NCBI RefSeq assembly: GCF_017068395.1
Contig: NZ_CP070619.1
Coordinates: forward strand, 3,906,001-3,970,000
Length of the DNA: 64,000 nucleotides
Reading direction: 5' to 3'
DNA from: Rhodococcus pseudokoreensis
GTDB lineage: Bacteria > Actinomycetota > Actinomycetes > Mycobacteriales > Mycobacteriaceae
The notes beneath the pieces are model-generated. The model was not told the DNA's origin. It did not search any database and saw only the letters and a list, made by a program, of their open reading frames with translations. Below are positions 17,376 to 25,693 of this stretch, in pieces (positions within the stretch are counted from its first letter, which is position 1; each line of letters opens with the position of its first letter). The translations under genes were made by a program, and so were the position numbers.

Positions 17376-17711
17376 GTGGGAACGTTGAAAGCTGATCTGG
17401 AAGAGCTCGAACGGCTGGGGGGAACCTTGCACGGGCTGGCCGACGAGGCGGGCGGTCTGAGAACCGGCCCGGCGGCGGGCCCCTATTCGTCGTCCGCAGG
17501 CGGCGTGATGGCCTCGGTCATCGAGGCGTCGAGCATCTCCGCGGATCTCGTGGATGCAGCGCTCGTCCCGGCGATCAAGGAACGACTCGGCGAGACCGGG
17601 GACGTGATGATCCATGTCGCGCAGGAGTACCGGAACCAGGACGAATCGTCAGCCGACCGGTTCGTCGCCGCGTACACGAACGCCACCGGCGAGTGGAGCG
17701 GTGAAGCATGA
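17376..17711 (+). CDS. ESX-1 EspC/WXG100-like small protein, 111 aa
   Basis: The protein has 111 residues, is mainly helical and has no signal peptide. It begins MGTLKADLEELERLGGTLHGLADEAGGL, a layout shared with EspC/DUF2580-type proteins that are exported with ESX substrates. A C-terminal AQEYRNQDESSADRF follows. The GTG start at 17376 is preceded by GAGGGGGG. Its stop overlaps the start of the 761-residue gene by 4 bp (ATGA), the classic partner arrangement for WXG100-headed large effectors. The function as secretion partner or chaperone is inferred. Confidence 0.6.
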   Translation: MGTLKADLEELERLGGTLHGLADEAGGLRTGPAAGPYSSSAGGVMASVIEASSISADLVDAALVPAIKERLGETGDVMIHVAQEYRNQDESSADRFVAAYTNATGEWSGEA

Positions 17712-19993
17712 GCCTCACTCGCACCCAGATCGAGTCCTGGAATCCCGCGACTCTGACCGAGATCGGTGACGCATGGATCGCTCTCGGCACGAAGGTCGAA
17801 GACCTCTTCACCCGATACGTCGACGGCGTAACCAGGGTCAACGACGCCTACTGGGAGGGTAAGACCGCCGAAGCCGCCCAGAACCGGGCGAACGCCGACA
17901 AAAAGACGGCGCTCGTCGTGGTGGATCAACTGGAAGCGCTCGCCAACCGTGCGAAGCAGGGTTTCCACGACGTCGACGCACCCCTGCAGCGTGCGCGGAT
18001 GGCGATCGTGGCCGCCGAGTCTGCGGGCTTCCGCGTAGCCGACGACCTGACCGTCACCGATCCCGGAACCCCCGATCTCGACAACGATCGCCTGAACGAA
18101 ATGACGGGGTGGCAACGCGACATCGCCGACGCCGCGTCGGCAACGGAGACTGCCGACGCAACCGTCAGGGACGCACTCGCTTCCGCTCGCGACGGGCTGC
18201 GGGCAACGTTCACCTCCGCCGCGGCGCTGGGCTCCGATCAGGGTGCGTCCGACGGGACGCAACTCGTCTCCGACCCCGCCGGATTGAATCCCGAGCAGAT
18301 CCAGAGGCTGACCGAGGCCGGGGAACTGACCCCCGAACAACTCGACGCCGTGAACTCCGGCAACGCCGCGACGATCCCTGCGTCGCAGATGGAGTACCTG
18401 AATCAGGTCAGCCGGTCACTGGACGGAAAGAGTCCACAGGAGATCCAGCAGATCATGGACAAACTGCCTCCGGACTCTGCGCGCGCCCTCGCGAACTCGC
18501 TTCAGATCGTGTCGAACGACAAGATCACCGCCACCGTCAAGGGCGACTCGCAGGTGCCGACAACCGGCGGCCTGAACCTGCTACCCGACAAGATGGTCGA
18601 ATCGCTGACCCGGGACGATCTCGTGACCCGAGATTTCAAAATGGTCGGGGCAACCGGTGCATCCAGCGTCGAACTGCATGGAGTCGCCGACAACCAGGCG
18701 ATCGCCGAAATCGTTCAGGCAGGCGATGCGCAGTACAAGAACGGCAGCAGCCTCGACCAGCACCTGCTGGACGTCGGACGCCAGTACCTCGACGCCCAGG
18801 TCGCGCACGAACAGAACCCGAACCACAAATTCGAGTACTTCACGGTCGACGGCCGGGGAACCGAGAACACGGCGATCACCGAAGGCATCTTCACCGCCGT
18901 CGGCGACGACAAGATCGCCGTCCAGAACGCGGTCACCCAGCCCGACACCGGCCAGAATCTGGTTCGCGACCTCCTCACCCACAACTGGTCCGACAACGGG
19001 CAAGCAGCAGCGTCAATGTTCCGGTTCGACGACGCGGAGGCCACCGTCGAGGACCCGAACAACCCGGCGAACGTCGAAGCCGCAACACGCAGCGGGCAGA
19101 TCATGTCGGCCGTCGCCGAGAACATGAGTGCCGACTGGGACACGCTGCGGGGGATACCCGGCAGCGGCGGCCAATCCGTCGGAGAGGTCAACCCGGACCT
19201 TCTGCGGACCATGTCCCACAGCATGAGTCCGTACATAAGCGACCTCGCAGGCGCAGGCCGATCAGAGAACCCCGGCTTCGACATCGGCACCTGGGCAGAC
19301 CCCGCCGACAACAACCACTTCGGCGGCTCGTCGAACGTATTCGCCGTGATGAACACCGACCCCGAGGCCGGAACACACTTCACCCAGTCCTCGATGCAGG
19401 AAATCCTTGCCGCCGAGGGCCGGTACGCACACGACCCCGCGGCACCCCTCGCCGGTGGCGATCTCTCCACCGCCGGCCGAATCCACGGCCTCATGGACAG
19501 GGGACTGCTCCTCTCGACCGAGGACAGCTACAGCGACAAGGCCGAGCAGGCGCAGGCCATCTACGACCGCAAAGCGGCGGCATACGGTGCTCTCACCAGC
19601 ATCGGGTCCGTAGGCCTGGACCGCCTTCCCGGCGGGGAATTCATCAACACCATGATCGACGCGGGCGGCGACCCCCTGCAGGACGCCGTCATCGGCAAGG
19701 CGCCGGGGCCAGCCCCCTCCGTCGCCCTGGAAGCTCCGGACTTCTACCGCGACTACTACAACATTCTCCAAGCGACGCCAGAGCTTCCCGCGAGCTTCCG
19801 AGGGGATTATCCCTGGGCATTCGATTCGTCTGGCGACCTCCTGCCCTGGGAGGACCTCCGTTCGAATGCCGAGCTGAAAGGTTACGGAAAAGATCCTCTC
19901 CAAACCATGTTCAGCAACCTCGGCGATCCAGCCGACGGGAATGGGGAACGTATCCGAAACGGCTACGACGACGTGGTACGCAACGATGGTTGA
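17708..19993 (+). CDS. Large WXG-headed protein, mycobacterial TPR-repeat-region type
   Basis: The 761-residue protein has no membrane helix or signal peptide. Residues 1-110 are helical with a WXG-type turn (AYWEGKTAEAA, about residue 48). Residues 190-260 form short helix repeats (PEQIQRLTEAGELTPEQLD, SPQEIQQIMDKLP). The rest is a mixed domain with conserved-looking segments such as LLTHNWSDNGQAAASMF and MSHSMSPYISDLAG. This matches mycobacterial proteins annotated as TPR repeat region-containing. It could be an ESX-exported effector, with the 111-aa protein upstream as partner and the lipoprotein downstream as cognate factor. No catalytic motif is visible. Confidence 0.6.
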   Translation: MSLTRTQIESWNPATLTEIGDAWIALGTKVEDLFTRYVDGVTRVNDAYWEGKTAEAAQNRANADKKTALVVVDQLEALANRAKQGFHDVDAPLQRARMAIVAAESAGFRVADDLTVTDPGTPDLDNDRLNEMTGWQRDIADAASATETADATVRDALASARDGLRATFTSAAALGSDQGASDGTQLVSDPAGLNPEQIQRLTEAGELTPEQLDAVNSGNAATIPASQMEYLNQVSRSLDGKSPQEIQQIMDKLPPDSARALANSLQIVSNDKITATVKGDSQVPTTGGLNLLPDKMVESLTRDDLVTRDFKMVGATGASSVELHGVADNQAIAEIVQAGDAQYKNGSSLDQHLLDVGRQYLDAQVAHEQNPNHKFEYFTVDGRGTENTAITEGIFTAVGDDKIAVQNAVTQPDTGQNLVRDLLTHNWSDNGQAAASMFRFDDAEATVEDPNNPANVEAATRSGQIMSAVAENMSADWDTLRGIPGSGGQSVGEVNPDLLRTMSHSMSPYISDLAGAGRSENPGFDIGTWADPADNNHFGGSSNVFAVMNTDPEAGTHFTQSSMQEILAAEGRYAHDPAAPLAGGDLSTAGRIHGLMDRGLLLSTEDSYSDKAEQAQAIYDRKAAAYGALTSIGSVGLDRLPGGEFINTMIDAGGDPLQDAVIGKAPGPAPSVALEAPDFYRDYYNILQATPELPASFRGDYPWAFDSSGDLLPWEDLRSNAELKGYGKDPLQTMFSNLGDPADGNGERIRNGYDDVVRNDG

Positions 19994-20777
19994 TCGCGCG
20001 AGTCTCGCTCTCACCTTGGGAACCGTGGTTCTTCTGTCGACCAGCTGCGCCGAGGAAAACGCCCCTGAATCGGATCCACCTCCTCCGGCAGAGCCCACGG
20101 TCTTGTACTCCAATGTCTGGTCCGGCGGGTCCGGTGTCGATCTGTCCAACCGTGGCGCCGAACTCATACGCGCGGCCTACGAGGCGGGAGAACTCACGTC
20201 CTATGTAGGCCTGAGCAACTCGTATCTCGGATATGAAAGCGCTGTCGGCGGGCCCGCGAGACATAGTAATCGCGACAAGGAGGAGTTCCTCACCTGGCGA
20301 GAACCCGAGGACACTCGCCAGGCTGCGGGAACGAACTTCGCACACATCGCCGACTTTGCAACCACGGATTCAAGCGTGGCAGCCACGGTATGTAGTTACG
20401 AGATCTTTTCCGAGCCGCACGCAAACATCACCCTGAATCCATTGAACGCGGCCTTCCGTGTCGAACTGGAGCGAACCGCCGACGACCCCGGGCAGCCGGG
20501 CGTTCCCGACACCGACCCTGCCCAGCAGGACCCTCGCGCGCACCGGGTTCCGACGTGGAATGTGTTCGAGGGCTGGAAGATCACCAAGCTCCATTACCTG
20601 CGCCGGCTGGACGGTGATGTCATTCCTCAGGGGTGCACGGACTGGTGGCAGCAGCAGTTTCCGACGTTCGCAGCGAATGCGTCCGGCAATCTCGTTCCGC
20701 CTCCCGGATTCGAGCCCCCGACGATGCCTGTCGCCGTCCAGTATCCGGAGTGGATCGGACCCGCGAATTCGGAATAG
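19986..20777 (+). CDS. Putative lipoprotein, 263 aa
   Basis: The ATG at 19986 overlaps the end of the 761-residue gene by 8 bp. Residues 1-20 form a short export signal (RASLALTLGTVVLLSTSC) with C21 as the likely lipidated cysteine. The lipobox STSC has serine instead of Leu/Val at -3, so lipidation is probable but not certain. The mature part is globular, Trp/Pro-rich, and unknown to me (VLYSNVWSGGSGVDLSNRG). Codon use is less GC-biased at the start than in neighbours. As an operon partner of the large WXG-headed protein it could be an immunity or anchoring factor; this is inference. Confidence 0.65.
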   Translation: MVDRASLALTLGTVVLLSTSCAEENAPESDPPPPAEPTVLYSNVWSGGSGVDLSNRGAELIRAAYEAGELTSYVGLSNSYLGYESAVGGPARHSNRDKEEFLTWREPEDTRQAAGTNFAHIADFATTDSSVAATVCSYEIFSEPHANITLNPLNAAFRVELERTADDPGQPGVPDTDPAQQDPRAHRVPTWNVFEGWKITKLHYLRRLDGDVIPQGCTDWWQQQFPTFAANASGNLVPPPGFEPPTMPVAVQYPEWIGPANSE

Positions 20778-20835
20778 GCGGCTTCGCCACCCGTGCGTGC
20801 GAAAGGAGTCCCTGGACTCGTCAACCACTCACGGG
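20777..20835. repeat. Intergenic palindromic repeat, family 1, copy c
   Basis: TAGGCGGCTTCGCCACCCGT again begins on the stop codon of the upstream gene. It continues with AGGAGTCC..GGACTCGTCAACC and ends CACTCACGGG. The stop codon of the convergent DUF1275 gene (20829-20831) lies in its right end, so it probably terminates both genes. Confidence 0.75.
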
Positions 20836-21503
20836 CGGCGGCGCCGCACGTCGTCGACGTAGAACAGGATGAGGGCGACGGTGAGGAGGGCGGCGGGGAT
20901 CCAGGCGGCGGATCCGCCGAAGTAGCGGGTGGCGTACGCGCCGAGGACGGCACCGCCGGCGAAGCTGCTGATGATCGCGGCGTACACCCGGGTGTGCTGG
21001 CGTGATTCGGGGACCTTCTCGATGAATCCGGCGTACGCCGCTTCGGTGAAGCGCATGAGGTTGCCGGTGGTGGCGACGGCGATGTAGGACAGCGATCCGA
21101 TGGTGCGGAACAGGCCGAATTGCATGGCCGCGACGAACGCGATGGGAACGGTGACGAGCGCGTTGGGAACGTCCGGGGGGACGAACGCGACCGCGACGAG
21201 GACGACGATCTGCGCGACCATCGCGATCCGGATCGGGTGGTCGAAGACGCTGTGGGCGAGTTCGCCCTTGAGCAGGTGCGCGAATGCGACGCCGACGATG
21301 AACGCGAGGATCGGCCACAGGTGTGCGCGTGCGGCGTGGAAGTGCCGCTCGGACAGGTCGATGGCCATGAGGATGACGTTGCCGGTCTGGGCGTTCGCGA
21401 AGACGCCGCCGCGGCTGACGTAGGTGTACGCGTCGAGGAAGCCACCCGCGGCGGTGAGGAGCAGCGCGAACCGCAGCGTCGTGGATGTCTTCGGCAAGTC
21501 CAC
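20829..21503 (-). CDS. DUF1275 (YoaK-like) membrane protein
   Basis: The 224-residue polytopic protein has about six helices. It carries the family hallmarks GGFLDAYTYVSRGGVFANAQTGN near the N-terminus and ATTGNLMRF in the second half, a pseudo-repeat. Members are widespread membrane proteins without an established transport substrate. It converges on the lipoprotein gene over a shared repeat. No operon partner is seen, and the nuclease gene upstream ends 36 bp away. Confidence 0.85.
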   Translation of the reverse strand: MDLPKTSTTLRFALLLTAAGGFLDAYTYVSRGGVFANAQTGNVILMAIDLSERHFHAARAHLWPILAFIVGVAFAHLLKGELAHSVFDHPIRIAMVAQIVVLVAVAFVPPDVPNALVTVPIAFVAAMQFGLFRTIGSLSYIAVATTGNLMRFTEAAYAGFIEKVPESRQHTRVYAAIISSFAGGAVLGAYATRYFGGSAAWIPAALLTVALILFYVDDVRRRRP

Positions 21504-21539
21504 CTGACCACCCCTACCGTCTCTGGCCTGCCTTGCAGC

Positions 21540-23096
21540 CTAGAGGTCGGAGGCGAGCGGGATCTCGTTCTCGGCCCGATCCGACATCCATTCGCGCAGT
21601 ACTTTCGTGGCGATGACGTCGTCCTCGTTGTATTGCAGCAGTCGTTCGCGCTGGGTGAGGTCGGGTTCGCCGTCGTAGCCGACGGCTTCGCGGTACCAGC
21701 TCATCGATGCTTCGCCGCCGGCGTCGGCGTCGCGCCACCGGAATCCGGCGACGGGGGCGATCTTCTTGAGGCCCTTGCCGCCGGGGCAGATGAACTGGTC
21801 GCTGACGGCCTGGTAGATGTCGACCCATTGTGGGCTGTCGATGAATTCGCGGATCTCGGCTTCGGTGGGGATTCCGGGTGCCCCGGCGAACCGGCGGGCG
21901 GAGTCCAGCAACCATTTGTCCTCGGCGGACCGTGAATAGCAGTAGGCGGCGAAGGTTCTGCCGCTCAGCGCCGCCGCTTCCCGCTCCGCCATCAGCCACG
22001 TCCAGAATTCCGCGAACGACCGCGCCTCGTCCTGCGTCGGCACCGGGTCCCAGCTGACGAACGGCCGGTACGCGGACACCCCGTCCACGTTGAGCAGCGT
22101 GCCCCATAGATACGCGCCGTGCTCCTGGTAGCTCTCCATATCGACGTCGACCTCGACGTCGGCGCGCGTCACCCGGATCTCGGGGAAGCGTCGCACCAGC
22201 GGCGCCCCCGCGAGCCAGGCCTTGGCGGTGACGACGGCGTCCTCGAACGCGCCGTGCGGCCAGTCCTCGAGGGGTTCGCGGTCCCACGCCGCGAGGTCGT
22301 CGATGGTGTGGCATCCGGCGTCGCGCAGCATGTCGGCCCGGGAACCGGTAGCGACCAGGCTCACGTCGTGGGTCTGCGTGAGCTGTTCCTCGCATCCGGG
22401 CCACCACGGGCACGAACGGCATTCGCCGACCCGGGACGGCACGGTCGCCGATTCGCCGCGGGCGACGGCGAGCCGGTCGGCGAAGCGTTCGTCGTAGTCG
22501 TCGAGGATGGTGGTGAGGTCGTGCACGTAGATGACGTCGGAGCCGTAGCCGATCGCACCGGCCACCAGCGCGGGGCTCGCCAGCCCGTGCCGCTCGAGCA
22601 TCCGGTACACCTGCGCGACGCGCATCTGGTCGCGGACCTGGCTGCGGGGCTTCCGCGACGGGTCCTCGCGGGGTTTCCACTCGAACATTCCCGACGTCAG
22701 CGCGCCGCGGCCGGGATCGGTGACCTTGTGGTTGACGACGATCACCGGGATGTACCCACCGTGATCCTCGTCGCGGAGCAGGATCTCGCAGCGCGCCCTC
22801 CGGCCGGCGTCGCGGTCGAGTGGGAGCACGGCTCCCCAGATGCGGTCCGCGCCCGCCTCGCATGCGGCGAGCGTGTCCTCGGCGCGCCGACGCAGGCTCT
22901 GTTCGGTGTCGATCTGCACCCACCGTTCCGGTGCGTGCTCGGTGAGGATCCGGCGGACGTCTTCGCGCTTGGCGGCGGCGGCATCCTGACGCTGGCGGAC
23001 GCCCGGGTCCTCCGGCGCGGCCGCGAGTTGTTCGGGGAACGCCGCGTCGAGGTGCACCCGGTGGCGGCACCGCGTCAGGGCGCTGGCATCGATCAC
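21540..23096 (-). CDS. TM0106-family RecB/Cas4-like nuclease with RNase H-like C-terminus
   Basis: The protein is about 518 residues. The N-terminal half is a RecB/Cas4-type PD-(D/E)xK domain: an early cysteine (SALTRCRHR), D-x-V-x style strands, and a C-terminal CRSCPWWPGCEEQL trio. These four cysteines suggest a Cas4-like 4Fe-4S cluster. The second half resembles the RNase_H_2/DEDD fold (VDVDMESYQEHGAYLWGT ... NEDDVIATKVLREWM). Start choice is uncertain: GTG at 23096 gives MIDASALTRC, GTG at 23108 adds four residues. No Cas gene or repeat array is near, so a CRISPR role is not supported. It more likely acts in DNA or RNA repair. Confidence 0.82.
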   Translation of the reverse strand: MIDASALTRCRHRVHLDAAFPEQLAAAPEDPGVRQRQDAAAAKREDVRRILTEHAPERWVQIDTEQSLRRRAEDTLAACEAGADRIWGAVLPLDRDAGRRARCEILLRDEDHGGYIPVIVVNHKVTDPGRGALTSGMFEWKPREDPSRKPRSQVRDQMRVAQVYRMLERHGLASPALVAGAIGYGSDVIYVHDLTTILDDYDERFADRLAVARGESATVPSRVGECRSCPWWPGCEEQLTQTHDVSLVATGSRADMLRDAGCHTIDDLAAWDREPLEDWPHGAFEDAVVTAKAWLAGAPLVRRFPEIRVTRADVEVDVDMESYQEHGAYLWGTLLNVDGVSAYRPFVSWDPVPTQDEARSFAEFWTWLMAEREAAALSGRTFAAYCYSRSAEDKWLLDSARRFAGAPGIPTEAEIREFIDSPQWVDIYQAVSDQFICPGGKGLKKIAPVAGFRWRDADAGGEASMSWYREAVGYDGEPDLTQRERLLQYNEDDVIATKVLREWMSDRAENEIPLASDL

Positions 23097-23258
23097 CGTC
23101 CCCGACACCTTTCCGGGAGAGGCGTCGGGTTCTGATTGCTGACCGATATGGGAACACACGATGACGAAGATTATGTGCTCCCCTAGGCTGATCCCGAAGC
23201 ACCGGATGCAGTTGGTAGCGTGGGCTCCGCTGAAACACCAGGAAAAGGGGTCTTTTCG

Positions 23259-23912
23259 ATGGGGTTGTTGAAGAAACGTAAGTCCCGAGCCACCCGCAAG
23301 GCGGAAGCCAAGGCACTCCGGCACAAGGCTGGGGTGGAAGCGAAGCTGAGCGCGAGGAACGAACGGAAACGCGACAAGCAGGCCGCGAAGGCCGGGCGCA
23401 AGCTCGAGGCCGCCGAGCTGAAGTCGCTGAAGAAGGTCGAGAAGGCTCAGATCGCTGCGTTGAAGGCCGAGGAGAAGGCCGCCGCCCAGAAGGGTTTCAC
23501 CGTCGCCGCCGTCCGCAAGTACCTCGGCGTCGCTCGACTGCTGACACCGGTGCTGCTGCCGATCGCCTACCGCGCCGCCACCGTCGTGCGCGGGCAGATC
23601 GACGCCCGGCGTGCCGACCGGATGGGCATCGACGTCGACCAGCTCGCCAACTTCACCGGGCACGGCGCCAAGCTCAGCGCCCGCATCGCCGGTGCCGAAA
23701 GCTCCACCACGGAAATCCTCGCGCAGAAGCCGGACGACGCGGAGACGCAGCAGTTCGCCGCCGCCATCCGCGACCGCCTCGGCGACCTCAACACCGCCGT
23801 CCGCGCGGCCGAGCAGATGCCGCAGGCCCGCCGCAAGGCCGCCCATCACGCCATCTCGTCCGAACTCGACGGAGTCGAAGCCGATCTCCTCGCCCGCCTC
23901 GGCGTGCGCTGA
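23259..23912 (+). CDS. DUF6474-type protein with basic coiled-coil N-terminus
   Basis: The 217-residue protein starts with an extremely Lys/Arg/Ala-rich helix of about 85 residues (MGLLKKRKSRATRKAEAK). A hydrophobic stretch (LLTPVLLPIAYRAATVV) and a helical C-terminus follow. A family of such proteins is known in Mycobacteriales without assigned function. The basic segment may bind nucleic acid or the inner face of the membrane. The ATG at 23259 is preceded by GGAAAAGGGG. It diverges from the nuclease gene across about 150 bp. Confidence 0.7.
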   Translation: MGLLKKRKSRATRKAEAKALRHKAGVEAKLSARNERKRDKQAAKAGRKLEAAELKSLKKVEKAQIAALKAEEKAAAQKGFTVAAVRKYLGVARLLTPVLLPIAYRAATVVRGQIDARRADRMGIDVDQLANFTGHGAKLSARIAGAESSTTEILAQKPDDAETQQFAAAIRDRLGDLNTAVRAAEQMPQARRKAAHHAISSELDGVEADLLARLGVR

Positions 23913-23929
23913 ACGACCCGACCACCTCG

Positions 23930-24448
23930 ATGTCCCCCGCCCGCCCCGCCGCGACCGCCACCCTTCGGGGGTCGGCGGTCGGTGCGCTCGTCGCCGGTCT
24001 CGCGGTCGCGGCGCACGGCATCGGCGGGGGCGGTCTCTCCGAATCCACGGCTCTGACCCTGCTGCTCGTCACGTGCAGCGGTGTCGGCGCGGTCACCGCG
24101 CAACTGCCCGCCCGCTTCCACGGACCGCGCACGCTCGTGGGTGCCCTCGGCGCAGGCCAGGTGGCCGCGCACTTCGCGCTCACGCTCACCTCGCACGTGC
24201 ACTCGACGGTCCCCGCCGTGCCGATGCTCGCCGCGCACGCGGCCGCCACCGTGGTCTGCGCGCTGCTGATCGCGAACGCCGAGCGGCTGCACGGCACTTT
24301 GGTTCACGTCTGGCGGGCGGTTCTGCGCGGCGAACCGCAGCCCGTCTCGGCAACAAAGCCGGCGCACCTCCCCGCGCGTCCCGCGAATCCTGTGGACGCC
24401 CTGCTGCGCGCGAGCATTTCCCGTCGCGGCCCACCGGTCCCGGTCTGA
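23930..24448 (+). CDS. Small histidine-containing membrane protein of the copper cluster
   Basis: The 172-residue protein has four or five predicted membrane helices (GSAVGALVAGLAVAAHGIGG, AHFALTLTSHVHST, AAHAAATVVCALLIAN) and a polar C-terminal tail. Histidines occur in or next to the helices. The position 42 bp before ycnI and copC-copD suggests a role in copper handling, as small membrane proteins are often found there. I do not recognise a named family. Confidence 0.65.
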   Translation: MSPARPAATATLRGSAVGALVAGLAVAAHGIGGGGLSESTALTLLLVTCSGVGAVTAQLPARFHGPRTLVGALGAGQVAAHFALTLTSHVHSTVPAVPMLAAHAAATVVCALLIANAERLHGTLVHVWRAVLRGEPQPVSATKPAHLPARPANPVDALLRASISRRGPPVPV

Positions 24449-24489
24449 TTCTCGCCTCTTCTCCCTTCAGACCTGTCAAAGGACCTTCG

Positions 24490-25158
24490 ATGAATTCCCT
24501 CGTTTCCCGTGCCCTTTTCACGACCGGTGCGGCCGGTGGCGCCATGCTGCTCGCGGCCGGTGTGGCCGCCGCCCACGTGACCGTCGTCGCCCCCGGCGCC
24601 GCGCAGGGCGGCTACTCCGTCCTGACATTCCGCGTTCCCACCGAGTCCGAGACGGCGTCCACCACCAAGCTGACCGTCACACTCCCCGACCTGAAGTCGG
24701 CCCGCACCACACCGATGCCGGGGTGGACATCCGTCGTCGAGAAGGACCCGACGTCCCAGGTCGCGAAGTCCGTGACGTGGACCGCCGACCCCGGAGTCGG
24801 TGTCGCACCCGGCCAGTTCCAGCAGTTCGAGCTGTCCGCCGGACCGCTGCCGGAACAGGAAGACGTGTCGTTCCCGGCCACCCAGACGTACAGCGACGGG
24901 GAGGTCGTCAACTGGGATCAGGCGGAAGGCCCCGACGGCGCGGAGCCCGACAAGCCTGCCCCCACCCTCACTCTGGCCGCGTCGAGCGGTGAAGAGCACG
25001 GCCACGACGCCGGCGGCGCCACGACGTCCGAGGAGACCGAGACGACGGCGTCCGGCACCGACGACACTGCCCGCTGGCTCGGTGGCATCGGTCTGATCCT
25101 GGGCGCGCTCGGTGCGGCGCTCGGTCTCGGTGCGATGGTCCGGAGCCGGCGAAAATGA
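24490..25158 (+). CDS. ycnI: YcnI/DUF1775 copper-binding protein
   Basis: The 222-residue exported protein has a signal peptide (residues 1-28, cleavage after AAA). The mature protein then begins with the histidine (HVTVVAPGAA) that binds Cu(II) in YcnI proteins. The DUF1775 beta-domain (TKLTVTLPDLKSARTTPMPGWT) follows, then an acidic and His-containing linker (EEHGHDAGG), and a C-terminal membrane helix. It probably works in the cell envelope with the CopC- and CopD-like products next to it. Its stop overlaps copC by 4 bp. Confidence 0.9.
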   Translation: MNSLVSRALFTTGAAGGAMLLAAGVAAAHVTVVAPGAAQGGYSVLTFRVPTESETASTTKLTVTLPDLKSARTTPMPGWTSVVEKDPTSQVAKSVTWTADPGVGVAPGQFQQFELSAGPLPEQEDVSFPATQTYSDGEVVNWDQAEGPDGAEPDKPAPTLTLAASSGEEHGHDAGGATTSEETETTASGTDDTARWLGGIGLILGALGAALGLGAMVRSRRK

Positions 25159-25688
25159 GAAGGCACACCACTTTCACGTCGGTGAAGGTGATCGCGGTCG
25201 GACTGCTGACGATGCTCGCGAGCATGCTCGGCGCCGGCACCGCTCTCGCCCATTCCGTCGTGATCGGTTCCACCCCCGAGAACGGCGCGGAGATCGCGTC
25301 CGGTCCGGAACGGGTCAGCGTCACGTTCAACGAGGCGCTGCAGGAATCGTTCGCGTCGCTGACCGTGGTGGGTCCCGACGGCAACCTGTGGACCAAGAGC
25401 GACCCCGTCGTCGAAGGACCCACGGTCAGTGCCGAACTCGGCGAGCTGGGACCGGCCGGCGTGTACACCGTCGCGTTTCGCGTCACCTCCGCCGACGGGC
25501 ATCCGGTGAGCGGCACCCGCACGTTCACCCTCACCCAGGAGGGGTCGGGCACACCCGGCGCCGCCGCCGACAGCTCCGGTGAATCCGGCGGCGGCGGAGT
25601 TCCGCTGTGGCCGTTCATCGTTGCCGGGGTGGTCGTGTTCGGCGGCGGACTGTGGTTCGCCCTCCGCAAGCCGCGCGGCGAGAACTGA
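25155..25688 (+). CDS. copC: CopC-domain copper-binding protein
   Basis: This is a 177-residue protein with a signal peptide ending in TALA; the mature N-terminus starts with histidine (HSVVIGS). CopC uses this N-terminal His together with the Asp/His of SADGHPVSG to bind Cu(II), and both are visible. A Gly/Ser-rich linker leads to a C-terminal membrane helix (LWPFIVAGVVVFGGGL) that anchors it. It shares 4 bp with ycnI and is followed after 5 bp by the copD-like gene, so the three are co-transcribed. Confidence 0.92.
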   Translation: MRRHTTFTSVKVIAVGLLTMLASMLGAGTALAHSVVIGSTPENGAEIASGPERVSVTFNEALQESFASLTVVGPDGNLWTKSDPVVEGPTVSAELGELGPAGVYTVAFRVTSADGHPVSGTRTFTLTQEGSGTPGAAADSSGESGGGGVPLWPFIVAGVVVFGGGLWFALRKPRGEN

Positions 25689-25693
25689 GCGCG

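Noticed and set aside
21540..23849. 769-codon extension of the nuclease gene
   Set aside because: Upstream part lies antisense to the basic coiled-coil gene and has no homology-like pattern.
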